From contig CALBPX010000054.1 in assembly GCA_937899055.1 (NCBI GenBank), forward strand, positions 1 through 7,214: a stretch of DNA of 7,214 nt, written 5' to 3'. A program made the translations under genes and the position numbers. Origin of the DNA: an uncultured Bacteroidales bacterium (GTDB lineage: Bacteria; Bacteroidota; Bacteroidia; Bacteroidales; UBA932). The number at the start of each line of letters is the position of its first letter. Within the stretch, counting starts at the first letter, position 1. The notes beneath the pieces are model-generated. The model did not search any database. It had not been told where the DNA came from and saw only the letters and a list, made by a program, of their open reading frames with translations. This document shows positions 1-6,447 of this stretch, piece after piece.

Positions 1-794
1 TCTTCCAGACTGCATTTGCCGTCTGTAAAGTCAAACAGTTCGCGGTAGCCCACCGTCCTTAGCGGCGGTATATGAGCCAGGTCTGGGCAAAAGACCCCAT
101 CCTTGTAACGGAAGCTGTCCAAAGATTTCACCTCGTCCAGAAGCCCGTCCTCCATCATCTTGTCAACCCTTTGGTTGATGCGCTCATAGAGTTTCTGGCG
201 GTCCATAGTCAGGCCAGTTTTCTCTATCTGGAACGGACGCTGCCTTGAGGGCCGGGTCTTCCATTCGGAATACCTGCGGCCGGTCTGCAAGGTAACTTCC
301 AGAGCCCGTATTATCCGCTGTGGATTGGCTATGTCCAGCTCCTCGTAAGACTTGGGGTCGAGCTGGCGCAACTGGTATCGCAGAGCCTCCGGACCTTCAT
401 CGCTGAGCCTTCTGTTCAGGCTGGCCCTGAGTTGCATATCCGGTTCCGGAAAAGCGTCCAGACCGTTGCAGACTGCATCTATGTAAAGGCCACTGCCTCC
501 GCACATTACAATATGAGAGTGGGTCTTGAAAAGTTCTTCCAAAAGTGCCAGGGCGTCTATTTCATACTGCCCTGCGGCATAGTGCTCGGTTATGGATTTT
601 GTCTGGATGAAATAATGCCGGACCTCTTCCAGCTGCCGCTTTGAAGGAACAGCCGTCCCTATTGTCATCTGGCGGAATATCTGACGGCTGTCGCAGCTGA
701 CCACCGGAGAACCCACCTTCTTTGCAAGCTCAATTGCGTAGGCGGTTTTGCCTACGGCCGTGGGCCCCAGAACAATGGTAAGGAGTTTATTCAT
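1..794 (-). CDS. miaA: tRNA dimethylallyltransferase MiaA (partial, C-terminus off the left edge)
   Basis: MiaA transfers a dimethylallyl group to N6 of A37 in tRNAs that read codons starting with U, in the cytoplasm. The frame is open from the ATG at 794 to base 1, giving 264 codons. The family is usually about 300-316 residues, so only the C-terminal end is missing, cut by the window edge and not by mutation. Visible motifs are the P-loop GPTAVGKT (residues 10-17), CDSRQIF (34-40) with the conserved Asp and Ser-Arg-Gln that contact the tRNA base and prenyl donor, CGGSGLY (98-104), ANPQRIIRALEV (156-167) followed by TGRR, and near the cut end a TVGYREL motif. The start is placed eight bases inside the end of the upstream gene, so the two are probably translationally coupled. 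It is the last visible gene of a three-gene leftward operon. The identification is secure from the motif series; nothing in the visible part is broken. Confidence 0.97.
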   Translation of the reverse strand, partial: MNKLLTIVLGPTAVGKTAYAIELAKKVGSPVVSCDSRQIFRQMTIGTAVPSKRQLEEVRHYFIQTKSITEHYAAGQYEIDALALLEELFKTHSHIVMCGGSGLYIDAVCNGLDAFPEPDMQLRASLNRRLSDEGPEALRYQLRQLDPKSYEELDIANPQRIIRALEVTLQTGRRYSEWKTRPSRQRPFQIEKTGLTMDRQKLYERINQRVDKMMEDGLLDEVKSLDSFRYKDGVFCPDLAHIPPLRTVGYRELFDFTDGKCSLE

Positions 795-1263
795 CTTCGT
801 CTTCGGACTCCGGCTGGCTCTGGACCTCAGCGCCAATCTCCGGCGTAAGATTGTCCAGATCGTCAAACTTGCTGTCGAACTGCCCCGGTATCCTCCCCTT
901 TTCTGCAACCAGACGCGGATAGGATATGTGGAATATCTTCTCAACCTCCCCTATCAGGCTCAGCACCATATACTTGTTGGAGTTGATATCAAACACATAG
1001 TGCAGGGTCCGGGCCCCACATTCCAAGGTTTTTTGGAGGCTCACGCCGTCTATGGTGCCGCTTCCGAAGTCAAACATCCCCCACATGGCCTTGAGCTTGC
1101 CGTCCTGGCCATAGCCTCTGAAGGCGGTCATCTGGTCCGGAGCAAAGTCCAGATCGTTGGTCAGGAACTTGTTCAAGGCAAACAGAGTCATTTCTCCGTT
1201 AAGTTCGTACTCTCTGAAAAACACCTTGTTGGAAGGAAATGTAATCTTGTATCTGAGTATCAT
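787..1263 (-). CDS. Small acidic-tailed protein resembling the pRiA4b ORF-3 (IS1096 TnpR-like) family
   Basis: This is a 158-residue cytoplasmic protein with no signal peptide or membrane segment. The layout resembles the PRiA4_ORF3 family as found in Bacteroidota. It opens with a beta strand (LRYKITF), followed by a strand ending in a Phe-Phe-Arg-Glu stretch (FFREYELN). A helix comes next, with the segment LDFAPDQMTAF (about residues 38-48), then GMFDFGSG and a LHYVFDINSNKYMVLSLIGE core (about 87-106). The last 20 or so residues are highly acidic and end in SEDEDE, as in relatives I recall. The family is often annotated as an IS1096 passenger or resolvase-like protein, but no recombinase catalytic motif is visible, so I would not call it a recombinase. 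It starts 14 nt after the acyl-CoA reductase stop, and its stop overlaps the miaA start by 8 nt. The function is unknown. The family assignment is from remembered resemblance, not a search. Confidence 0.7.
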   Translation of the reverse strand: MILRYKITFPSNKVFFREYELNGEMTLFALNKFLTNDLDFAPDQMTAFRGYGQDGKLKAMWGMFDFGSGTIDGVSLQKTLECGARTLHYVFDINSNKYMVLSLIGEVEKIFHISYPRLVAEKGRIPGQFDSKFDDLDNLTPEIGAEVQSQPESEDEDE

Positions 1264-1277
1264 GACAATTTGTTTTC

Positions 1278-2342
1278 TTAATCCTTAGCTGTGCAGCCTG
1301 CCGTAAGGGCCTCCACCGTATTTATGCCGTCCGTCCAGTCGTCCGTGTCCGGAAGCTGCGCAATACCAAAGTTAGTATATTTTTTCTGTATTTTATCGCG
1401 ATGTGTCCGGCAGAATTGCTCTACCTGCAAAAAATCGTCGTAGAAATTGAACCTTACGCACCCTGTGGGCGGAAAGGGCTGAGCAGACCTTTCCAGCAAA
1501 AAGAAACCTCCGTCTATGAAGCCGCCCATGTCGGAACTGCTGCCAATCCGGCCTTCAATCTGTGCTATTGCCCTGAGCCTTCTGTAGTTAGACATATAGG
1601 GCCCTATTTCTTCCAACTGCCGTTTCATGCATGAAGACGCATTTACGAGCCGCTGCAGGTCAAAGCCCTTAGGAACAAACAGATAGGATATGCTCCTGCA
1701 GCCCATGCCACAGTAAAGGAACATGTCTTGAGCCAGAAGTTCCAGCTGAGATGTGTCTTCCTTTCCGCTCAGCACTCCAAGGCTGAACCTCGATCCTCTT
1801 GCCAGCATAGGCACACCGGGGAACTCGTCTTTCAGCAAAGATTTTGTAGAGTCCGAGCCGCTGAAAAGCAGAAAGTCCATCTTCTGACCGCCGAACAGCA
1901 AACCGGAGCGGCTGAACGGCCCGCCTTCCATAAAGATTCTTGCAGAAATCTCCGGAGCAATCTTTCCGAGCAGACCCACAATGGCGGGCAGAATAAGACT
2001 GTCTTTGGACGAAAGCTTTACATAGGCCCTTGCCCCTAAACAGAGGGTGCAGAGCAGGTCGTGAAAGCCCACCGCCGGAACATTGCCGGCCATTATTAGG
2101 CCAACTTTCCGGTCTTTCGGAAAATCAAGGGGCACATAGCCCAGCAGTTTCTCCAACGCCTTTTCTGTCAGGAATTTTTCTGCTATAGCCCTTAGGGCAT
2201 ACTCCTGCATAGCCCTGGTAAAGAACGGGTTCTGCTTAGCCACCTCATAGCTGAGGGCAGAAAACTCCGCTTGGCCTGCAAAGCCATCCAACTCCCTTCC
2301 CAGGCGGGCAAAACTTCTTATGAAATAATTTCTGTCTGGCAT
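1278..2342 (-). CDS. LuxC-family acyl-CoA reductase
   Basis: The 354-residue product resembles the acyl-CoA reductase (LuxC) family, which belongs to the aldehyde dehydrogenase superfamily and reduces activated fatty acyl groups to aldehydes with NADPH. Visible motifs are MAGNVPAVGFHDLL (residues 84-97, nucleotide-binding region), KLSSKDS (109-115), LLFSGSDST (158-166), RGSRFSLGVL (182-191) and DMFLYCGMGCRSIS (206-219). C215 in GCRS is the likely thioester-forming nucleophile; C211 is an extra nearby cysteine. Luciferase-linked LuxC proteins are longer (around 480 residues), whereas about 350 residues fits the shorter Bacteroidota version. No luxD, luxE or luciferase gene is nearby, so luminescence is not implied. 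The substrate is unknown and could be an acyl-CoA or acyl-ACP. It is the first gene of the leftward operon, with a good promoter candidate about 40 bases upstream of its ATG. The alternative is another ALDH-superfamily reductase, which is less likely. Confidence 0.85.
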   Translation of the reverse strand: MPDRNYFIRSFARLGRELDGFAGQAEFSALSYEVAKQNPFFTRAMQEYALRAIAEKFLTEKALEKLLGYVPLDFPKDRKVGLIMAGNVPAVGFHDLLCTLCLGARAYVKLSSKDSLILPAIVGLLGKIAPEISARIFMEGGPFSRSGLLFGGQKMDFLLFSGSDSTKSLLKDEFPGVPMLARGSRFSLGVLSGKEDTSQLELLAQDMFLYCGMGCRSISYLFVPKGFDLQRLVNASSCMKRQLEEIGPYMSNYRRLRAIAQIEGRIGSSSDMGGFIDGGFFLLERSAQPFPPTGCVRFNFYDDFLQVEQFCRTHRDKIQKKYTNFGIAQLPDTDDWTDGINTVEALTAGCTAKD

Positions 2343-2376
2343 CTTTCAAATAAAACCGGAACTCCTGGCTCCCGAA

Positions 2377-2407
2377 TTGCAAATTTATCAAAAAGGGACT
2401 ACCTTTA
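2377..2407 (+). promoter_or_regulatory. Promoter candidate for the YigZ-family gene
   Basis: TTG (2377-2379), a 20-nt spacer and TACCTTTA (2400-2407) resemble the Bacteroidota -33/-7 arrangement, with one mismatch (final G replaced by A). The start point would be near 2413, about 20 nt before the ATG at 2434. The element interleaves almost base for base with the leftward promoter on the opposite strand. Confidence 0.38.
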
Positions 2408-2410
2408 CAA
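2380..2410 (-). promoter_or_regulatory. Promoter candidate for the acyl-CoA reductase operon
   Basis: On the minus strand, TAAATTTG (2387 down to 2380) matches the Bacteroidota -7 consensus TAnnTTTG exactly. A TTG (2410 to 2408) lies 20 nt upstream, which suits the -33 element. Transcription would start near 2373-2375, leaving a leader of about 30 nt before the ATG at 2342. This is a motif match only. Confidence 0.55.
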
Positions 2411-2433
2411 TTCAGGTTTAGCGGTTAACAACT

Positions 2434-3060
2434 ATGGCATCTGATACTGAAAGCATACATAATTTATCGGCAGACGATTACCTGAGCATAGGAGCCCCTT
2501 CGGAGGGCCTGTACAAGGATAACGGCAGCCGTTTCATTTCGTTTGCCTACCCTTGCAACAGCTCAGACAAGGCAGAAGAACTCGTCAAGGCTCTCCGCAA
2601 GGAGTATTATGACGCCACCCATCACTGCTATGCCTACCGCATAGGAAAAGACGGTCAGACCTGGAGGGCCAACGACGATGGAGAACCCTCTTCTACTGCC
2701 GGCAGGCCCATTCTGGGAGAAATCATGTCCCGTAATCTCAGCGATATCCTTGTGGTTGTGGTAAGGTATTTCGGAGGCATAAAGCTGGGTGTGCCTGGCC
2801 TGATCAAAGCCTACCGCAGCGCAACCCAGGCCGCCCTTGACAAAGCCTCAACCACAGTTAAGACGGCCACGCAGCCCATGCATATAACCTTCCCCTACGC
2901 ATCTACGGACAAAGTACTCAAAGAACTCAGAAAAAGGAACATCGAAACCTCGGACAAGGTTTTTGAAACAGAGTGTTCCCTAACTGCCCACATCCCTTCC
3001 AGCATAATAGAACAGCTGAGCAATACTCTGATGAAGATTGACGGGGTTCTGATAAGGTAA
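2434..3060 (+). CDS. yigZ: YigZ/IMPACT (UPF0029) family protein
   Basis: The 208-residue product matches the YigZ/IMPACT family in length (E. coli YigZ is about 205 residues) and in its signature. The N-terminal UPF0029 domain spans roughly residues 20-135, with ATHHCYAYRI (61-70), the family hallmark DDGEPSSTAGRPIL (81-94) and VVVRYFGGIKLG (108-119). Residues of about 148-208 form the C-terminal ferredoxin-like DUF1949 domain. The eukaryotic relative IMPACT/YIH1 regulates translation through Gcn1/Gcn2. The bacterial role is unsettled, with links to ribosomes or nucleic acid inferred from structure. It is a cytoplasmic protein with no signal peptide. The gene stands alone: it diverges from the leftward operon, and the serC promoter candidate begins 16 nt after its stop. 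No terminator hairpin is visible behind it, so some readthrough into serC is possible. The symbol follows the E. coli name. Confidence 0.92.
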   Translation: MASDTESIHNLSADDYLSIGAPSEGLYKDNGSRFISFAYPCNSSDKAEELVKALRKEYYDATHHCYAYRIGKDGQTWRANDDGEPSSTAGRPILGEIMSRNLSDILVVVVRYFGGIKLGVPGLIKAYRSATQAALDKASTTVKTATQPMHITFPYASTDKVLKELRKRNIETSDKVFETECSLTAHIPSSIIEQLSNTLMKIDGVLIR

Positions 3061-3076
3061 AATCCTAAACAATTAT

Positions 3077-3084
3077 TATATTTG
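3077..3084 (+). promoter_or_regulatory. Promoter -7 element for serC-serA-DUF1015
   Basis: TATATTTG matches the Bacteroidota -7 consensus TAnnTTTG exactly and lies in the 54-nt gap before serC. Transcription should begin about 3090, giving a leader of roughly 25 nt that is AT-rich and has no Shine-Dalgarno sequence. No convincing -33 TTTG is seen at the usual 19-21 nt spacing; the nearest resemblance, TTCTG, ends at 3051, 25 nt upstream. Confidence 0.55.
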
Positions 3085-3114
3085 CACCAAACACTTTAAC
3101 ATTTAAAATTCATC

Positions 3115-4212
3115 ATGAAAAAAGCTTATAATTTCTTTGCCGGCCCATGTGTCCTTCCTGAGGAGGCAATCAATTCAACAATCGATGCTTTGAAGGACTT
3201 TGCAGGCACAGGTATTCCATTGATTTCAATTTCCCACAGAAGCAAGGAGTGGGAAGGTGTAATGAACGAGTGCAGAGCACTTTGGAAGGAGTTGCTCCAG
3301 ATTCCGGACAACTACCATATCGTATTCCTGGGCGGCGGCGCAAGCCTCCAGTTCCTGTATGTTGCAATGAACCTGTTTGAGAACAAGGCAGGTTATCTGG
3401 AAACCGGCGTATGGGCAAAGAAGGCCCTCAAGGAAGCTCAGGGCATAGCCAAGAGCCGCGGAAAGGAAGGCGCTGCCTTTGCAGTGGCATCCTCTGCAGA
3501 CAAGACCTACAGCTATATCCCCAAAGGCTATGAAATCCCTACGGATTTGGACTACTTCCACATTACAACCAACAACACCATCTACGGTACTGAAATCAAG
3601 TACGATATGGACTGCCCCGTAACCCTTGTTGCAGATATGTCTTCAGACATTATGAGCCGTCCTGTAGATGTTTCCAAGTACGGTCTTATCTACGGCGGAG
3701 CCCAGAAGAATGTAGGCCCTGCAGGTGTAATCTTTGCCATCATCCGCGATGACGTTCTTGGCAAGGTATCGAGCTACATCCCTACCATGCTGGACTACAG
3801 AACCCACATAGAAAAAGAAAGCATGTTCAACACTCCTCCTGTATTTGCAATCTATGTAATGACCCAGACTCTCAAGTGGCTCAAGGGCATAGGCGGAGTT
3901 GAGACCATCAACAAGATCAACAACCAGAAGGCTGCAATGCTGTACGAGGAAATTGAGCGCAACAAGCTGTTCGTAGGCACCGCAAATCCCGAGGATCGTT
4001 CAATCATGAACGTATGCTTTGTAATGAACCCGGAATACAAAGAGCTGGAAGCCGGCTTCCTGGATTATGCAAAGGCTAACGGAATGATGGGCGTAAAGGG
4101 CCACCGTTCAGTTGGCGGATTCAGGGCATCTATCTACAACGCCTGCCCCATTGAGAGCGTACAGGCTCTTATCAAGTGCATGCAGGAGTATGAGAAAATG
4201 AATCTCAAATAA
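3115..4212 (+). CDS. serC: Phosphoserine/phosphohydroxythreonine aminotransferase SerC
   Basis: SerC is a PLP-dependent class V aminotransferase that moves an amino group from glutamate to 3-phosphohydroxypyruvate, giving O-phosphoserine. In many bacteria it also makes 4-phosphohydroxy-threonine for vitamin B6 synthesis. The 365-residue length is normal. Motifs in order are FFAGPCVLPEEAI (residues 7-19), ISHRSKEW (39-46), the cofactor phosphate loop FLGGGASLQF (71-80), NNTIYGTE (153-160), VADMSSDIMSRP (172-183) and GGAQKNVGPAG (194-204), where K198 is the PLP Schiff-base lysine. Further on are the dimer-contact region with LDYRTHIEKESMFNTPP (226-242) and KGHRSVGGFRASIYNA (328-343), whose His-Arg pair binds the substrate phosphate. 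It is the first gene of the serine operon, 29 nt before serA. The assignment is secure. Confidence 0.98.
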   Translation: MKKAYNFFAGPCVLPEEAINSTIDALKDFAGTGIPLISISHRSKEWEGVMNECRALWKELLQIPDNYHIVFLGGGASLQFLYVAMNLFENKAGYLETGVWAKKALKEAQGIAKSRGKEGAAFAVASSADKTYSYIPKGYEIPTDLDYFHITTNNTIYGTEIKYDMDCPVTLVADMSSDIMSRPVDVSKYGLIYGGAQKNVGPAGVIFAIIRDDVLGKVSSYIPTMLDYRTHIEKESMFNTPPVFAIYVMTQTLKWLKGIGGVETINKINNQKAAMLYEEIERNKLFVGTANPEDRSIMNVCFVMNPEYKELEAGFLDYAKANGMMGVKGHRSVGGFRASIYNACPIESVQALIKCMQEYEKMNLK

Positions 4213-4241
4213 ACATCGCTGAGTATTCAAAAACATCTGAT

Positions 4242-5165
4242 ATGAAAGTACTTATCGCCACTGAAAAGCCTTTCTCAGCAAAAGCTGTAGAGGGTATAAA
4301 GAATATTGTCGAGAGTGCAGGGCACACATTTGCCGCTCTTGAAAAATACGGAACCCAGGACAAGCTTCTTGAAGCTGTTGCAGATGCAGATGCCCTGATA
4401 GTCCGTTCAGACAAAGTCACCAGAGAAGTTGTTGATGCAGCAAAGAATCTCAAGATAGTGGTAAGGGCCGGCGCAGGCTTTGACAATCTTGATCTTGCGG
4501 CTCTGTCCGAGAGGAAGATAGTTGCCATGAACACTCCAGGCCAGAACTCCAACGCCGTTGCAGAGCTTGCAATAGGTATGATGATTTATATCTCACGCAA
4601 CCAGTTCAATCCCGGAACCGGAAGCGAACTCAAGGGCAAGACCCTGGGCATTCAGGCCTACGGAAATGTAGGACGCCTGGTTGCAGAACACGCCAAGAGT
4701 TTTGGAATGAAGATTATGGCATTTGACCCGTTTGTTCCTGCAGAAAAGATGGAGGCCGAGGGAGTTACAGTAGCAAAGGACCTTGACGAACTCTACTCCT
4801 GCAGCAACTTCATCAGCCTGCATATTCCGGCAAACGAGCAGACCAAGGGCTCAATCGGCTACGCCCTGCTGAGCAAGATGCCTAAGGGCGGATGCCTTGT
4901 TAACACGGCCCGCAAGGAAGTCATCAACGAGCCTGAACTTGAAAAGGTTCTGGAAGAAAGAGAAGACCTCAAATACATTACCGACATAGCTCCGGCAAAC
5001 ATAGAAGTTCTGAAGGAGAAGTTCGGCAAGAGAGTGTTCGCCACACCCAAGAAACAGGGAGCGGAAACCGCAGAGGCAAACCTCAATGCAGGCCTTGCCG
5101 CAGCAAACCAGATTGTAGGATTCTTCAAAGACGGATGCACCCGCTTCCAAGTAAACAAGTTCTAA
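4242..5165 (+). CDS. serA: D-3-phosphoglycerate dehydrogenase, short ACT-less type
   Basis: This is a 307-residue D-2-hydroxyacid dehydrogenase, best read as SerA, which oxidises 3-phosphoglycerate to 3-phosphohydroxypyruvate with NAD, because it lies directly behind serC. The substrate domain carries RAGAGFDN (75-82) and NTPGQNSNAVAE (97-108). The Rossmann domain carries GIQAYGNVG (136-144), with D162 in FDPF as the ribose-binding acid, SLHIPA (192-197) and VNTARKEVI (220-228), where R224 is the catalytic arginine. The usual TPHxGA segment with the catalytic histidine instead reads TPKKQGAETAEAN (268-280), so the histidine is absent and lysines stand there. The expected downstream acid is probably in the DIAPANIE stretch (248-255). 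No C-terminal ACT domain is present, so the allosteric serine inhibition of E. coli SerA is not expected by that route. Erythronate-4-phosphate dehydrogenase (PdxB) is a less likely alternative. Confidence 0.92.
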   Translation: MKVLIATEKPFSAKAVEGIKNIVESAGHTFAALEKYGTQDKLLEAVADADALIVRSDKVTREVVDAAKNLKIVVRAGAGFDNLDLAALSERKIVAMNTPGQNSNAVAELAIGMMIYISRNQFNPGTGSELKGKTLGIQAYGNVGRLVAEHAKSFGMKIMAFDPFVPAEKMEAEGVTVAKDLDELYSCSNFISLHIPANEQTKGSIGYALLSKMPKGGCLVNTARKEVINEPELEKVLEEREDLKYITDIAPANIEVLKEKFGKRVFATPKKQGAETAEANLNAGLAAANQIVGFFKDGCTRFQVNKF

Positions 5166-5177
5166 GACTTAAGGATT

Positions 5178-6431
5178 ATGGTAAAAGTTAAACCGTTTGC
5201 GGCAATTCGTCCGCCAAAAGAAATAGTAAGGGAAGTAGCTTCACGCCCTTACGATGTTCTCAACTCTGTGGAAGCAAAGGCAGAAGCAGGTGAAAAATCG
5301 CTGCTGCACATCATCAAGCCGGAGATAGATTTTGACCCCATCGCTGATGAACATGAGCAGAAAACCTACGACAAAGCCGTAGAAAACTTCAAGAAATGGC
5401 AGGAAAAGGGCTGGCTTGTCCAAGACAATAAAGAGCAGTACTATGTCTATGCCCAAACTATGGACGGGCGCACCCAGTACGGCCTTGTAGTCTGCGCCAA
5501 CACAGAAGATTACATGAGCGGAGCCATCAAGAAGCACGAGCTTACCCGTAAGGAAAAGGAAGACGACCGCATGATTCATGTCAGAATCCAGAACGCCAAC
5601 CTTGAGCCTGTGTTCTTTGCCTATCCGGACAATGCAGAAATCAATGCCATTGTAGAAAACATCGTAAAGACCAAGACTCCCGAGTACGATTTTACGGCAG
5701 AAGACGGGTTCGGCCACACCATGTGGGTAATCAGCGACGATGCCACCAACAAGCGCATCACTGAGATTTTTGCCACTATTCCCGCATTCTATGTTGCTGA
5801 CGGACACCACCGTACAGCAGCAGCCGGAAGAGTGGGCGCAGAAAAGAAAGCCCAGAACCCCAACCATACCGGCAAAGAGGAATACAACTACTTTATGGCT
5901 GTGGTATTTCCGGAGAGCCAGCTCAAGATCATAGACTACAACCGCGTGGTCAAAGACCTGAACGGCATGAGCAAAGAAGAGTTCATAACCAAGCTCAGCA
6001 ATTTCTTTACCGTAGAAAAGAAGGGTACAGAAATCTACCACCCCTGCGGACTGCACAATTTCTCCATGTATATAGGAGGCCAGTGGTACTCCCTTACCGC
6101 AAAGGCAGGAACCTACGACGACAACGACCCTATTAAGGTTCTGGACGTTTCCGTATTCTCAGACTACATTGCAGACCGCCTTTTGGACATAAAAGACCTC
6201 AGGACAAGCAAGAGAATTGATTTCGTAGGCGGAATAAGAGGCCTGGGAGAACTCAAGAAGCGAGTTGACAGCGGTGAAATGGCGGCAGCATTCGCCCTCT
6301 ATCCGGTTTCTATGCGCCAGCTCATAACCATAGCCGACACAGGCAACATCATGCCTCCCAAGACCACATGGTTTGAGCCTAAACTCCGCAGCGGTATCAC
6401 CATCCACTCGCTCTCAGACTTCAAGAAATAG
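5178..6431 (+). CDS. DUF1015 family protein of the serine operon (ParB/Srx-like DGHHR loop)
   Basis: This 417-residue soluble protein matches the DUF1015 (COG4198) family at full length. Landmarks are the N-terminal KPFAAIRPPKEIV (5-17), LLHIIKPEID (42-51), KKHELTRKEKEDDR (118-131), FYVADGHHRTAAAGRV (204-219), IDYNRVVKDLNG (252-263) and IDFVGG (347-352). Near the C-terminus lies the strongly family-typical MPPKTTWFEPKLRSG (392-406). The DGHHR motif (208-212) resembles the phosphate-binding loop of ParB/sulfiredoxin-fold proteins, a fold that includes free-serine kinases; that likeness is my reading of the motif. The biochemical role is not established to my knowledge. It starts 12 nt after serA, and AAGGA lies only 2 nt before the ATG, so translation is probably coupled rather than SD-driven. 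The position and terminator make it the third gene of the serC-serA unit, which suggests a job in serine or phosphoserine metabolism. Confidence 0.92.
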   Translation: MVKVKPFAAIRPPKEIVREVASRPYDVLNSVEAKAEAGEKSLLHIIKPEIDFDPIADEHEQKTYDKAVENFKKWQEKGWLVQDNKEQYYVYAQTMDGRTQYGLVVCANTEDYMSGAIKKHELTRKEKEDDRMIHVRIQNANLEPVFFAYPDNAEINAIVENIVKTKTPEYDFTAEDGFGHTMWVISDDATNKRITEIFATIPAFYVADGHHRTAAAGRVGAEKKAQNPNHTGKEEYNYFMAVVFPESQLKIIDYNRVVKDLNGMSKEEFITKLSNFFTVEKKGTEIYHPCGLHNFSMYIGGQWYSLTAKAGTYDDNDPIKVLDVSVFSDYIADRLLDIKDLRTSKRIDFVGGIRGLGELKKRVDSGEMAAAFALYPVSMRQLITIADTGNIMPPKTTWFEPKLRSGITIHSLSDFKK

Positions 6432-6447
6432 AGGCTGATTGAGGTAA

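Larger units (their letters stand above)
2343..2433. other. Divergent intergenic region
   Basis: These 91 bases separate the leftward acyl-CoA reductase operon from the rightward YigZ gene. They hold the two interleaved promoter candidates listed separately. I see no inverted repeat that would suggest an operator, no small ORF and no terminator. Confidence 0.7.

Noticed and set aside
1..794. A possible frameshift or pseudogene in miaA, because no closed reading frame is present
   Set aside because: Translation from 794 to the edge is continuous for 264 codons with all expected motifs. The stop is simply outside the window.
748..1281. A 177-codon open frame on the plus strand
   Set aside because: It lies antisense to the pRiA4b-ORF3-like gene and the start of miaA. 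Its protein has no recognisable motif, and it covers the miaA P-loop codons in antisense. It is a shadow frame.
3061..3114. A riboswitch or attenuator before serC
   Set aside because: The leader after the promoter is only about 25 nt, AT-rich and without stems, too short for any known riboswitch.
4205..4552. A 115-codon minus-strand frame over the start of serA
   Set aside because: It is antisense to the conserved N-terminal domain of SerA, with Ser/Ala-rich low-information protein and no promoter.
5241..6056. A 271-codon open frame on the minus strand
   Set aside because: It is fully antisense to the DUF1015 gene, whose family motifs are clear throughout this stretch. The Cys/Val/Phe-rich composition is what the complement of this codon usage gives.
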